Positions 49,492-57,927 of a stretch of DNA of 64,000 bases are shown here, piece by piece. The translations under genes were made by a program, and so were the position numbers. Positions within the stretch are counted from its first letter, which is position 1. Each line of letters begins with the position of its first letter. Under the pieces are notes generated by a model. That model did not search any database, was not told the origin of the DNA, and saw only the letters and a program-made list of their open reading frames with translations. The stretch comes from Polaromonas sp. (GTDB taxonomy: Bacteria > Pseudomonadota > Gammaproteobacteria > Burkholderiales > Burkholderiaceae_C). The DNA lies in the NCBI RefSeq assembly GCF_030680935.1, contig NZ_JAUXUP010000002.1, positions 56,164 to 120,163 on the forward strand, in the 5' to 3' direction.

Positions 49492-50346
49492 TCAGCCCCA
49501 GACGACGGAGCGCATGGAGATAGCGCCGAGCTGGAAGCTGGTGTTGAAAAACTGCGGCTGCTCGCTGGCATCCACCGCCGCCGCCGCATACAGCAGCGGC
49601 AGGTAATGCTCGTAGGTCGGATGCGCCATTTGCGCCAGCTGGCCGAGCTTCTGGAAGTTCTGCAGCGCGTCCAGATTGCCCTGCTGCAGGTAGCCGCCAG
49701 TTGTCTGGTCAAACTCCAGCGCCCAGTCGTAGGCCTGGTTGCCGGCTGCGCCACGTTGCGCCTGGCGCAGGTTGTGCACGATGTTGCCGCTGCCGACAAT
49801 CAGCACGCCGCGCTCGCGCAAGCCCTTGAGCTGCCTGGCCAGGGCGTAGTGTTCGGACGGCGGGCGGCTGTAGTCCATGCTCAGTTGCACCACCGGAATG
49901 TCGGCAGCTGGAAACATGGGCTTGAGGACGGCCCAGGTGCCGTGGTCCAGCCCCCAAGTGTCCAGATCCAGGCCCAGCGGCGCCGAGCCTCGTTGCCGGA
50001 CAAAACGGCTGATCTCGCGCGCAGCAGCGGGTGCGCCGGGTGCCGGGTATTGCTGATCAAACAATTCCTGCGGAAAGCCGCCAAAATCATGGATGGTTTT
50101 GGGCGCGTTCATGCCGGTCAGCCACCAGCCTTCGGTCAGCCAGTGTGCAGAAATGCACAGAATCAGTTGCGGCGGCGGATATTTGGAGCCAAATCCTGTG
50201 CCCAGCGCCTCCCAGCTGCGGCGGTATTCGTTGTCGCCAATGGCGTTCATCGGGCTGCCGTGGCCAACAAACAGCACCGGCATGCGGTCGCTGGGCGTCA
50301 GGCTGTTCAGCAGTTCTTGCGGCGCGGCGCTGGTGTTGTCGCTCAT
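49492..50346 (-). CDS. Class III extradiol dioxygenase, DODA/YgiD type
   Basis: A 284-residue LigB-superfamily protein. Likely metal ligands are the histidines in VLFVGHGSPMNAI, LCISAHWLTEG and GNIVHNLRQ, typical of 4,5-DOPA dioxygenase-like YgiD proteins, which cleave aromatic catechols. The natural substrate in bacteria is usually not known. The start at 50346 (MSDNTSAAPQ) is preferred; an upstream ATG at 50388 adds 14 residues with no support. It is divergent from phaZ with a 126-base shared upstream region. Confidence 0.87.
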   Translation of the reverse strand: MSDNTSAAPQELLNSLTPSDRMPVLFVGHGSPMNAIGDNEYRRSWEALGTGFGSKYPPPQLILCISAHWLTEGWWLTGMNAPKTIHDFGGFPQELFDQQYPAPGAPAAAREISRFVRQRGSAPLGLDLDTWGLDHGTWAVLKPMFPAADIPVVQLSMDYSRPPSEHYALARQLKGLRERGVLIVGSGNIVHNLRQAQRGAAGNQAYDWALEFDQTTGGYLQQGNLDALQNFQKLGQLAQMAHPTYEHYLPLLYAAAAVDASEQPQFFNTSFQLGAISMRSVVWG

Positions 50347-50429
50347 AGGTCGTCCATTATGCGAGGCAAAAACAAAGCCCTCCGGCATTGGTGTTTGCCC
50401 TCCAGAAATTTATAAGTACACCTGTTATT

Positions 50430-50448
50430 ATTTGCTGCACTGCAACAT
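50430..50448. promoter_or_regulatory. Candidate PhaR operator upstream of phaZ
   Basis: TTTGCTGCA-C-TGCAACA, with core CTGC-ACT-GCA(A), is nearly the same as the perfect palindrome before the esterase at 37090-37110. It lies 25 bases before the phaZ start and next to a TATTAT/TTATTA -10-like sequence (50424-50432), so a bound repressor would block transcription. Confidence 0.62.
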
Positions 50449-50472
50449 GTCGTTGTGCAAAGGTTTTAAAAC

Positions 50473-51855
50473 ATGCTTTACCAAGTTTATGAAGCCCAGC
50501 GCTCCCTGATGGAGCCGTTTGTTGACTTTGCCCAAGCCGCTGCCAAGCTTTACAACAACCCGCTGTCGCCGTTCAGCCAGAACCCGTTGGCCCAGCGTGC
50601 AGCGGCCGGCTACAGCCTGATCTACCGCCTGGGCAAGGACTATGAAAAACCCGTATTTGGCCTGACCACGGTCGATGTGGACGGTACCGGGGTCGCCGTG
50701 CACGAACGCGTCGAGCTGGACAAACCCTTTTGCGAGCTGCGCCGTTTCAAGCGGTTTACCGACGACACCGCCACCCTGACCAAACTCAAGGGCCAGCCCG
50801 CCGTGCTGATCGTGGCGCCGCTGTCCGGTCACTACGCCACCTTGCTGCGCGACACCGTCAAGACCATGCTCAAGGACCACAAGGTCTATATCACCGACTG
50901 GAAGAACGCCCGCACCGTGCCGCTGTCCGATGGCACCTTCAACCTCGACGACTACATCAACTATGTGCAGGAATTCATCACCCATGTGCAGGGCATTTAC
51001 GGCAATTGCCATGTGATCAGTGTCTGCCAGCCCACGGTGCCGGTGCTGGCCGCGGTATCGCTGATGGCCAGCCGGGGCGAAACCACGCCGCTGTCCATGA
51101 CCATGATGGGCGGGCCGATTGATGCGCGCAAATCACCGACGGCGGTGAACAACCTGGCGATGAACAAAAGCTTTGAATGGTTTGAGAACAACGTCATTTA
51201 CCGCGTGCCCAGCAACTTTGCGGGTGCAGGGCGGCGCGTCTACCCGGGCTTTTTGCAGCACACCGGTTTTGTAGCCATGAACCCCGACCGCCACGCCAGC
51301 AACCACTTTGACTATTTCAAGAACCTGCTCAAAGGTGATGACGCCAGCACCGAGGCACACACCAAGTTTTATGACGAGTACAACGCGGTGCTGGACATGG
51401 ACGCCGACTACTACCTGGACACCATCAAGATCGTGTTCCAGGAGTTCAGCCTGGTCAACGGCACCTGGGATGTGAAGTCAAAAGACGGCAAGCTGGAGCG
51501 CGTGCGCCCGCAGGACATCACCACCACCGCCCACTTCACGGTCGAAGGTGAGCTGGACGACATCTCCGGCTCTGGCCAGACCGAAGCCGCCCACGGCCTT
51601 TGCTACAACGTGCCCAAGTCGCGCCAGAAGCACCTGGAAGTCAAGGGCGCGGGCCACTACGGGATTTTCAGCGGCCGCCGCTGGCGCGAGGTGGTTTATC
51701 CGCAGGTGAAAGCCTTTATTCTTGAGCACAACAAGGGTCCGGCCCTTTCTGGCAAAGCGCAAACAGCTCCTAAAAAGGTAGCGAAATCCGCTCCTGCCAA
51801 AGTCGCCGCAGCCAAGCCCCGCGTGGTCGCCAAAAAGGCAGTGGCCAGGAAATAA
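50473..51855 (+). CDS. phaZ: Intracellular polyhydroxybutyrate depolymerase PhaZ
   Basis: A 460-residue PHB-granule depolymerase. It begins MLYQVYEAQRSLMEPFVDFA and has SVCQPTVPVLAAV with the catalytic Cys185 in place of the usual serine, as in the Ralstonia PhaZ1 type, and the C-terminal family segment with the catalytic His in GAGHYGIFSGRRWR. Homologues are about 420 residues; the last 40 here form a Lys/Ala/Pro-rich basic tail (KKVAKSAPAKVAAAKP...). It probably releases hydroxybutyrate for growth on stored carbon. A PhaR-like site lies upstream. Confidence 0.95.
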   Translation: MLYQVYEAQRSLMEPFVDFAQAAAKLYNNPLSPFSQNPLAQRAAAGYSLIYRLGKDYEKPVFGLTTVDVDGTGVAVHERVELDKPFCELRRFKRFTDDTATLTKLKGQPAVLIVAPLSGHYATLLRDTVKTMLKDHKVYITDWKNARTVPLSDGTFNLDDYINYVQEFITHVQGIYGNCHVISVCQPTVPVLAAVSLMASRGETTPLSMTMMGGPIDARKSPTAVNNLAMNKSFEWFENNVIYRVPSNFAGAGRRVYPGFLQHTGFVAMNPDRHASNHFDYFKNLLKGDDASTEAHTKFYDEYNAVLDMDADYYLDTIKIVFQEFSLVNGTWDVKSKDGKLERVRPQDITTTAHFTVEGELDDISGSGQTEAAHGLCYNVPKSRQKHLEVKGAGHYGIFSGRRWREVVYPQVKAFILEHNKGPALSGKAQTAPKKVAKSAPAKVAAAKPRVVAKKAVARK

Positions 51856-51888
51856 GCCGCCGGCTGTCGCCCAGGAAACGGTAGCGCC

Positions 51889-52551
51889 GTGAACCCGCTC
51901 GCCGACCGGATCAACGCCGCGCTGCCGCAAACGCAGTGCACCCGTTGTGGCTACCCCGATTGCGCCAGCTACGCCCTGGCCATTGCCGGGGGAGACGCCG
52001 ACATCAACCAGTGCCCGCCCGGCGGCGCAGACGGCATCGCGCGCCTGGCAGCCATCACCGGCAAGCCGGTCAAGGCACTGAACCCGGTTCATGGCCAGGA
52101 AGGCCCGCGCCAGCTGGCGGTGATCGACGAAAACTGGTGCATAGGCTGCACCCTCTGTCTGGACGCCTGTCCGACCGACGCCATCGTCGGCAGCAACAAA
52201 CTCATGCACACCGTGATGGAGCCCTATTGCACCGGCTGCGAATTGTGTATTCCGGTTTGCCCCGTGGATTGCATCAGCCTGGAAAACGTCACAGCCGGGC
52301 GGACCGGCTGGGCCGCCTGGTCAGTGGCCGACGCAGCCCTGGCCCGCAGCCGCTATGAGTTTCATAGCGTTCGGCGCACGCGGGACAAGGGCGAACACCA
52401 GAAAAGGCTTGAAGAAAAAGCACAAGCCGCACTGACCGACCTGCCAGGGCACTCTCAGCACACCGACCCCGTCATCCTGGACCAGAAACGCGCCATCATT
52501 GAAGCAGCTCTGGCACGCTCACGCGCCAGACGCGAAGCGGGCAAGGGCTAG
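51889..52551 (+). CDS. RnfB-like soluble ferredoxin (orphan)
   Basis: A 220-residue iron-sulfur protein. Cys17, Cys20, Cys25 and Cys42 form an RnfB-type 4Fe-4S site ([14 protein letters not shown]), and two more 4Fe-4S sites follow in [12 protein letters not shown] (84-94) and [12 protein letters not shown] (114-124). The N-terminal membrane helix of true RnfB is missing and no rnfACDGE genes are near, so it is probably soluble. It starts at a GTG 33 bases after phaZ on the same strand. A role as a ferredoxin for the nearby KorABC is possible. Residues near 155-168 fall in a dispersed repeat copy. Confidence 0.86.
   Translation: MNPLADRINAALPQTQCTRCGYPDCASYALAIAGGDADINQCPPGGADGIARLAAITGKPVKALNPVHGQEGPRQLAVIDENWCIGCTLCLDACPTDAIVGSNKLMHTVMEPYCTGCELCIPVCPVDCISLENVTAGRTGWAAWSVADAALARSRYEFHSVRRTRDKGEHQKRLEEKAQAALTDLPGHSQHTDPVILDQKRAIIEAALARSRARREAGKG
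52352..52392 (+). repeat. Dispersed palindrome-headed repeat, copy 11 (inside the RnfB-like gene)
   Basis: The head GCTATGAGTTTCATAGC (52352-52368) is followed by GTTCGGCGCACG and AAGGGC. It is in the sense direction and in frame, in the C-terminal region beyond the cluster domains. Confidence 0.65.
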
Positions 52552-52570
52552 GTTCTGGGGGCCTGCCCCC

Positions 52571-53011
52571 TCAACCCAGCGCGTCGTTGACCGAGTCACG
52601 AAACTCGGCCAGGCTCACGGCGCTGTCAATCTCGCGTGGCAAGGCGTCGCGGATCGAAAACACACCCAGGATCTTGCCGGCCGCCGAGACAATCGGCAGG
52701 TGCCGGAAGCCGCGTTCCAGCAAAATCAGCACCGCGTCGGACACGGTCGTTTCGGGCAACACACACCGGGGATGGGGTGTCATCACCTCCGACACCGGCG
52801 TGGTCGCGGCGTTCAAATCCCTGGCCAGCACCCGGGTCATCAAGTCGCGCTCGGTCAGAATGCCCAGCATCACTCCCGCGGCGTCGATAACCAGCACGCT
52901 GCCGCAGCTGGCCTTGGTCATGACGCGGGCTGCTTCACGCACGCTGGCCTGTGGCGGCAGGCTCACTACATGCCGGTGAGGGATGGATTGAAAAACGGTA
53001 CGTTCAGACAT
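52571..53011 (-). CDS. Two-CBS-domain protein
   Basis: A 146-residue protein made of two CBS domains (a Bateman module): SVREAARVMTKASCGSVLVIDAAGVMLGILTERDL and the second copy TVSDAVLILLERGFRHLPIV. Such modules bind adenosine nucleotides or similar ligands and regulate other proteins. The ATG at 53011 has a strong GGAGGG; the longer frame to 53062 adds no known features. It lies 62 bases after korB on the same strand, with a terminator between, and may sense energy state for the Kor pathway (inference). Confidence 0.9.
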   Translation of the reverse strand: MSERTVFQSIPHRHVVSLPPQASVREAARVMTKASCGSVLVIDAAGVMLGILTERDLMTRVLARDLNAATTPVSEVMTPHPRCVLPETTVSDAVLILLERGFRHLPIVSAAGKILGVFSIRDALPREIDSAVSLAEFRDSVNDALG

Positions 53012-53030
53012 GATTGCCCTCCGGTCCTGT

Positions 53031-53056
53031 AAAAAGAGCCCCCGAGGCCCGGAGGC
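53031..53056 (-). terminator. Rho-independent terminator after korB
   Basis: On the minus strand GCCTCCG pairs with CGGGGGC (53050-53056 and 53038-53044, one G-T pair), and the TCTTTTT run follows. It lies 18 bases after the korB stop codon, so the CBS gene may need its own promoter or read-through. Confidence 0.75.
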
Positions 53057-53073
53057 ATTCACGCATTAACCCA

Positions 53074-54129
53074 TCAACGCAGCGCCGTATTGATCTTGTC
53101 CAGCAGCTTGGCCCCCGGGCACAACTGTGCCGCGTCCAACTGGTTCAACGGCGTCTCGCTGGTATTCAGGGCCACATGCAGATCGGTGACCAAAGGATCA
53201 ACATACAGCAGCCCTGTCACCACCTCGCCCCGCGCCTGGTGCGCATTCATGTAACTGAGCGCCGCATATCGGTCGGTCGGGTCGTAGTCAGACTGCAGCT
53301 TGCGAAAGCGCAAGCTGCTGCCATCGTGCTGCTGAACCTCAATCACCTCGCCCGGCGCATAACTGGTGGTGATCTCATCGCGCGGGCTGATGAAATCAAT
53401 GCGGCTGACCGATTCGTTGTGCTCGCGCACATAGTCATAACTCTTGGTGCTGCCCGCATGGTTGTTGAAAGCCACACAGGGGCTGACAATGTCGATGAAG
53501 GACGCACCCCCGTGCCCTATGGCACCCTTGATCAGTGGTACCAACTGTGCCTTGTCACCAGAAAAACTGCGCGCCACATAAGTGGCACCCAGTTGCAGCG
53601 CAAGCGCCACCAGATCGACCGGGCTGTCACTGTTGACCACGCCCTTCTTGCTTTTGGAGCCCTGATCCGCAGTGGCCGAAAACTGTCCCTTGGTCAGGCC
53701 GTACACACCGTTGTTTTCGACGATGTACACCATGTTGACCCCGCGCCGCATCGCATGCGCAAACTGGCCCAGACCAATGGAGGCAGAGTCACCGTCGCCC
53801 GAAACACCGAGGTAGAGCAGATCCCGGTTGGCCAGGTTGGCGCCGGTCAGCACCGACGGCATGCGACCATGCACGGTGTTGAAGCCATGCGAGGCGCCCA
53901 GAAAATAGTCCGGCGTTTTGGAACTGCAGCCTATGCCCGACAGTTTGGCGACGCGGTGCGGCTGGATGTCAAGTTCCCAGCAGGCCTGAATGATCGCCGC
54001 CGAGATCGAGTCGTGCCCGCAACCGGCGCACAGGGTGGAAATTTTTCCTTCGTAGTCGCGCCGGGTGTAGCCAACCTTGTTGACAGTCAGCGACGGGTGG
54101 TGCAGCTTGGGTTTGGCCAGATAGGTCAT
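53074..54129 (-). CDS. korB: 2-oxoacid:ferredoxin/NADP oxidoreductase, beta subunit (KorB-like)
   Basis: A 351-residue thiamine-diphosphate subunit. STLCAGCGHDSISAAI holds the 4Fe-4S and substrate region, and LGVSGDGDSASIGLGQFAHA with VENNGVYGLTKGQ is the TPP motif. It resembles KorB of 2-oxoglutarate:NADP oxidoreductase (as in Azoarcus evansii, from memory) more than the pyruvate enzymes. It overlaps korA by four bases. The C-terminus (GAKLLDKINTALR) is typical of the family. Confidence 0.9.
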   Translation of the reverse strand: MTYLAKPKLHHPSLTVNKVGYTRRDYEGKISTLCAGCGHDSISAAIIQACWELDIQPHRVAKLSGIGCSSKTPDYFLGASHGFNTVHGRMPSVLTGANLANRDLLYLGVSGDGDSASIGLGQFAHAMRRGVNMVYIVENNGVYGLTKGQFSATADQGSKSKKGVVNSDSPVDLVALALQLGATYVARSFSGDKAQLVPLIKGAIGHGGASFIDIVSPCVAFNNHAGSTKSYDYVREHNESVSRIDFISPRDEITTSYAPGEVIEVQQHDGSSLRFRKLQSDYDPTDRYAALSYMNAHQARGEVVTGLLYVDPLVTDLHVALNTSETPLNQLDAAQLCPGAKLLDKINTALR

Positions 54130-55973
54130 GACAGGGCCCTGGTTTTTGGTGCTGGCACGGCGGCCTCAGCCTGCATTTTTTGCCGGATCGCCTCGGTGAT
54201 GAAGCGCGCGGTGATCGGTGTCCCGTCAAAATGCAGCACACGCACCAGGCGGGCCGGGTCCACATCGAGTTCGTTGACCAGCAGACAGTGCATTTGCGCA
54301 TCACGGTTTTGCTCGACCACAAAGACCTTGTCGTGGTCGGCAATGAACTCCGCCACGCTGGCCGCAAACGGAAAAGCCCGCAACCGCATGGCGTCCAGGT
54401 CCAAACCGGCCTCGGTCAACACGTCCAGGGCCTCGTGCATCGCGGGGCTGGTAGAGCCAAAATAAATCACGCCAAACGCCGCCTTGCGGGCCGCAGGCCG
54501 CAACACCGGCTGCGGCACCAGGGTGGCGGCCGTGGCAAATTTCTTGAGCAGGCGCTCAACGTTGTAGATATAGTCAGGCCCGCGTTCGGAATATTGGGCA
54601 TAGGGGTTGCGCGTGGTGCCGCGGGTGAAATAGCTGCCTTTGCTCGGGTGGGTACCCGGCAGGGTGCGCCACGGAATACCATCGCCATCCACATCCTTGT
54701 AGCGGCCAAAGTCCTTGCCTGCTTCCAGCTCTTCTGCGCTCATCACCTTGCCCCGGTCGTAGCTGCGGCTGTCGTCCCAGACAAAGGGCTCGCACAGGCG
54801 CTGGTTCATGCCGATATCCAGATCGGTCATGACAAACACCGGGGTCTGCAGCCTGTCCGCCAGGTCCAGCGCCGCGGCGGCATGCTCAAAACATTCATGC
54901 GGGTCTTGCGGCAGCAGCAACACATGTTTGGTGTCGCCATGGGAGGCATAGGCGCAAGAGATCAGGTCAGCCTGCTGGGTGCGTGTGGGCATGCCGGTTG
55001 ACGGCCCGCCGCGCTGCACATTGATGATGGTGATGGGTATCTCGGCAAAATAGGCCAGCCCTAAAAATTCTGTCATCAGCGACACGCCGGGGCCAGAGGT
55101 GGCGGTGAAAGCGCGCGCGCCGTTCCAGCCCGCGCCCACCACCATGCCAATGGAAGCGATTTCGTCTTCCGCCTGCACAATGGCGTAGTTGTGCCTGCCG
55201 GTTTCCGGGTCCACCCGGTATTTGGCACAGTAGGACTGAAAGGCCTCGGCCACCGAGGACGAAGGTGTGATCGGGTACCAGGCCGCCACCGTGGCACCGC
55301 CGTACACGCAGCCCAGCGCGGCCGCGCTGTTACCGTCCACAAAAATCCGCTTGCCTACCTTGTCGGCACGCTGCACCCGTATGCCCAGTGGCACCTGCAG
55401 GTGTTCCGTGGCGAAATCACGCCCCAGATGCAAGGCCTGCACATTGGACGCCAGCAGTTTTTCCTTGCCCTTGTATTGCTCGGCAAACAGTTTCTCAAGC
55501 ACTTGCGGCTCGATCTCCAGCAGCGCCGACAGCGCACCCACATACACAATGTTCTTGAACAGCTGGCGCTGGCGCGGATCGCTGTACACCGCATTGCAGA
55601 TCTCGGTCAGCGGCATGCCGATGACGTGGATGTCGTCCCTGAACTTGTCGGGCGGCAGGGGCCGGGTGCTGTCGTAAAACAGGTAGCCCCCGGGCTCCAG
55701 TTCGGCCACATCGGCGTCCCAGGTCTGCGGGTTCATGGCCACCATCATGTCGATGCCGCCGCGCCGGCCCTGGTAACCCCTGTCGCAAACCCGGGCCTCG
55801 TACCAGGTGGGCAGACCCTGGATGTTGCTGGGAAAAATATTGCGTGGACTGACCGGCACACCCATGCGCAAAATGGCTTTGGCAAACAGCTCATTGGCCG
55901 AGGCAGAGCCCGAGCCGTTGACATTGGCGAACTTGATGACAAAGTTGTTGACGGCTTCTATTCTTTTTTTCAT
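54126..55973 (-). CDS. korA: 2-oxoacid:ferredoxin/NADP oxidoreductase, alpha subunit (KorA-like, gamma-alpha fused)
   Basis: A 615-residue subunit in which a gamma domain (about 1-190, FVIKFANVNGSGSASANELF) is fused to the alpha domain (from about 215, DGNSAAALGCVYGGATVAAWYPITPSSSVAEAF, and TATSGPGVSLMTEFLGLAY). This is the fused form seen in KorA. It oxidises and decarboxylates 2-oxoacids with CoA, TPP and iron-sulfur clusters. It overlaps korB and korC by four bases each, so the three are translated together. Confidence 0.9.
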   Translation of the reverse strand: MKKRIEAVNNFVIKFANVNGSGSASANELFAKAILRMGVPVSPRNIFPSNIQGLPTWYEARVCDRGYQGRRGGIDMMVAMNPQTWDADVAELEPGGYLFYDSTRPLPPDKFRDDIHVIGMPLTEICNAVYSDPRQRQLFKNIVYVGALSALLEIEPQVLEKLFAEQYKGKEKLLASNVQALHLGRDFATEHLQVPLGIRVQRADKVGKRIFVDGNSAAALGCVYGGATVAAWYPITPSSSVAEAFQSYCAKYRVDPETGRHNYAIVQAEDEIASIGMVVGAGWNGARAFTATSGPGVSLMTEFLGLAYFAEIPITIINVQRGGPSTGMPTRTQQADLISCAYASHGDTKHVLLLPQDPHECFEHAAAALDLADRLQTPVFVMTDLDIGMNQRLCEPFVWDDSRSYDRGKVMSAEELEAGKDFGRYKDVDGDGIPWRTLPGTHPSKGSYFTRGTTRNPYAQYSERGPDYIYNVERLLKKFATAATLVPQPVLRPAARKAAFGVIYFGSTSPAMHEALDVLTEAGLDLDAMRLRAFPFAASVAEFIADHDKVFVVEQNRDAQMHCLLVNELDVDPARLVRVLHFDGTPITARFITEAIRQKMQAEAAVPAPKTRALS

Positions 55974-57808
55974 GCTGGCACGCCCCCTGCACGAGCAGCA
56001 GTTTTACTACCATCCCGGCACGATGGCCCCGCCTGGGTCGTTGTCAGCAAAAACTTCTGCATGTCCCAGGCACCGGTCGGGCAGCGCTCGGCGCACAGGC
56101 CACAGTGCAGGCAGACGTCTTCGTCCTTGACCATCACGCGACCGGTTTTGAGCTCGCCCGACACATACAAGTCCTGGGTCAGATTGAGTGCCGGGGCTTT
56201 CAGGTGGGTGCGTAAAACCGTCTCATCGTCATTGGCCGTGAAGCTGATGCAGTCCATGGGGCAGATGTCCACACAGGCATCACACTCGATGCAGGCCGGC
56301 TCTGCAAACACGGTCTGCACATCGCAGTTCAGGCAGCGCCCGGCCTCCTTGAAAGCCGTCGCGGCGTCAAAGCCCAGTTCGACTTCCACCCGGATATTGG
56401 CCAGTGCCACCTCGGCTTTGGCCCAGGGCACCTTGAAGCGGGCATCGTTCGAGGTGTCGTTGTCGTAACTCCACTCATGAATGCCCATCTTGGTGGACAT
56501 CAGGTTGGTCATGGGGTCGGGCCGGCGGGTGACGTCTTCACCATTGAGAAAGCGGTCAATCGACACCGCCGCCTCATGCCCATGGGCCACTGCCGTGATG
56601 ATGTTTTTGGGTCCGAAGGCCGAGTCGCCGCCAAAAAACACGTTGGGCAGGCTGGACTGGAAGGTCTGCTTGTCCAGTACGGGCAGGCCCCACTCATCAA
56701 AGTGAATGCCGCTGTCCCGCTCAATCCACGGAAAGGCGTTCTCCTGCCCCACCGCGATCAGCACCGCATCACATTCAACCAGCACGTCGGCCTCGCCGGT
56801 GGCGACCAGGCTGCGTTTGCCTTTGGCGTCATACACCGCCTTGACCACTTCAAAGGTCATGCCGGTAAGCTTGCCGCCGCTGTGCTCAAACGACTTGGGC
56901 ACATGAAAGTTGAGGATGGGAATGCCCTCATGCTGCGCATCTTCCTTCTCCCAGGGCGAGGCCTTCATTTCATCAAAGCCGCTGCGCACAATCACCTTCA
57001 CATCGGTGCCGCCCAGACGCCGCGCCGAGCGGCAACAGTCCATCGCGGTGTTGCCACCGCCCAGCACAATCACGCGTTTTCCAATGGTGGTGATGTGGCC
57101 GAAAGACACCGAAGCCAGCCAGTCGATGCCGATGTGTATGTTGTTGCTGATCTCCTGGCGGCCAGGCAGTTGCAGGTCGCGGCCACGCGGAGCGCCACAG
57201 CCGACAAACACTGCGTCGTAATCCTCTGCCAGCAAGCCTTGCATGGATTCGATGCGCTGGCCGCTTTTGAACTGCACCCCAAGATCCAGGATGTAACCGG
57301 TTTCCTCATCAATCACCGACTCGGGCAGGCGAAAGCGCGGGATCTGCGTGCGGATAAAACCGCCCGCCTTGGCTTCGCCGTCAAACACCGTGACCTCATA
57401 ACCGAGCGGCGCCAGGTCGCGTGCCACGGCCAGCGAAGCCGGGCCCGCGCCTACGCAGGCAATACGTTTGCCGTTTTGGGGTGCGACCTTGGGCATGCGC
57501 AGGCTGACATCGTTTTTCATGTCGGCCGCCACACGCTTGAGACGGCAGATGGCAACAGGTTCTGGCAACTCGCCGTTGTTCTCTTCTACCCGGCTGCGGC
57601 GACAGGCCGGCTCGCAAGGGCGGTCGCAGGTTCGGCCCAAAATACCCGGAAAAACATTCGACACCCAGTTGACCATGTAGGCGTCGGTGTAACGCCCCTG
57701 GCCAATCAGGCGTATGTATTCAGGAACGGGGGTGTGGGCCGGACAAGCCCATTGGCAATCAACGACCTTGTGAAAATAGGACGGATTGGCTACGTTGGTA
57801 GGCTGCAA
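55970..57808 (-). CDS. korC: FAD/NAD(P)-dependent iron-sulfur oxidoreductase (KorC/GltD-like)
   Basis: A 612-residue flavoprotein that would pass electrons from the Kor clusters to NADP+. The N-terminal part has Cys18, Cys22, Cys61, Cys65 and Cys69 in a GltD-type 4Fe-4S region. The FAD motif CVGAGPASLAVARDLA is at 118-133, an NADP motif VLGGGNTAMDC lies further on, and two ferredoxin motifs, CIECDACVDICP and CLHCGLCAERCP, sit near the end. The start is a TTG with GGAG seven bases upstream. A FadR/GntR-like palindrome lies at 57850-57866. The protein is a distinct branch from glutamate synthase small chain. Confidence 0.88.
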   Translation of the reverse strand: MQPTNVANPSYFHKVVDCQWACPAHTPVPEYIRLIGQGRYTDAYMVNWVSNVFPGILGRTCDRPCEPACRRSRVEENNGELPEPVAICRLKRVAADMKNDVSLRMPKVAPQNGKRIACVGAGPASLAVARDLAPLGYEVTVFDGEAKAGGFIRTQIPRFRLPESVIDEETGYILDLGVQFKSGQRIESMQGLLAEDYDAVFVGCGAPRGRDLQLPGRQEISNNIHIGIDWLASVSFGHITTIGKRVIVLGGGNTAMDCCRSARRLGGTDVKVIVRSGFDEMKASPWEKEDAQHEGIPILNFHVPKSFEHSGGKLTGMTFEVVKAVYDAKGKRSLVATGEADVLVECDAVLIAVGQENAFPWIERDSGIHFDEWGLPVLDKQTFQSSLPNVFFGGDSAFGPKNIITAVAHGHEAAVSIDRFLNGEDVTRRPDPMTNLMSTKMGIHEWSYDNDTSNDARFKVPWAKAEVALANIRVEVELGFDAATAFKEAGRCLNCDVQTVFAEPACIECDACVDICPMDCISFTANDDETVLRTHLKAPALNLTQDLYVSGELKTGRVMVKDEDVCLHCGLCAERCPTGAWDMQKFLLTTTQAGPSCRDGSKTAARAGGVPA

Positions 57809-57849
57809 GCGCTGTCTCCTTTGCCCCCTCGCGCCGTGCGAATGCGGCC

Positions 57850-57866
57850 AAGCGGTCAGACCAGTT
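57850..57866 (-). promoter_or_regulatory. FadR/GntR-like operator upstream of korC
   Basis: On the minus strand the core is CTGG-TCTGACC with the perfect palindrome GGTC-A-GACC at 57854-57862 on the plus strand. It resembles the E. coli FadR site (AACTGGTCnGACnnGTT) and lies about 42-58 bases before the korC TTG. The regulator could also be another GntR-family protein. Confidence 0.55.
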
Positions 57867-57927
57867 TACGCCCGGCATACCAGGAAGCGCTCTCGGGTGA
57901 ATCCCTCAGTCCGCCCGCCGCGCGGCC

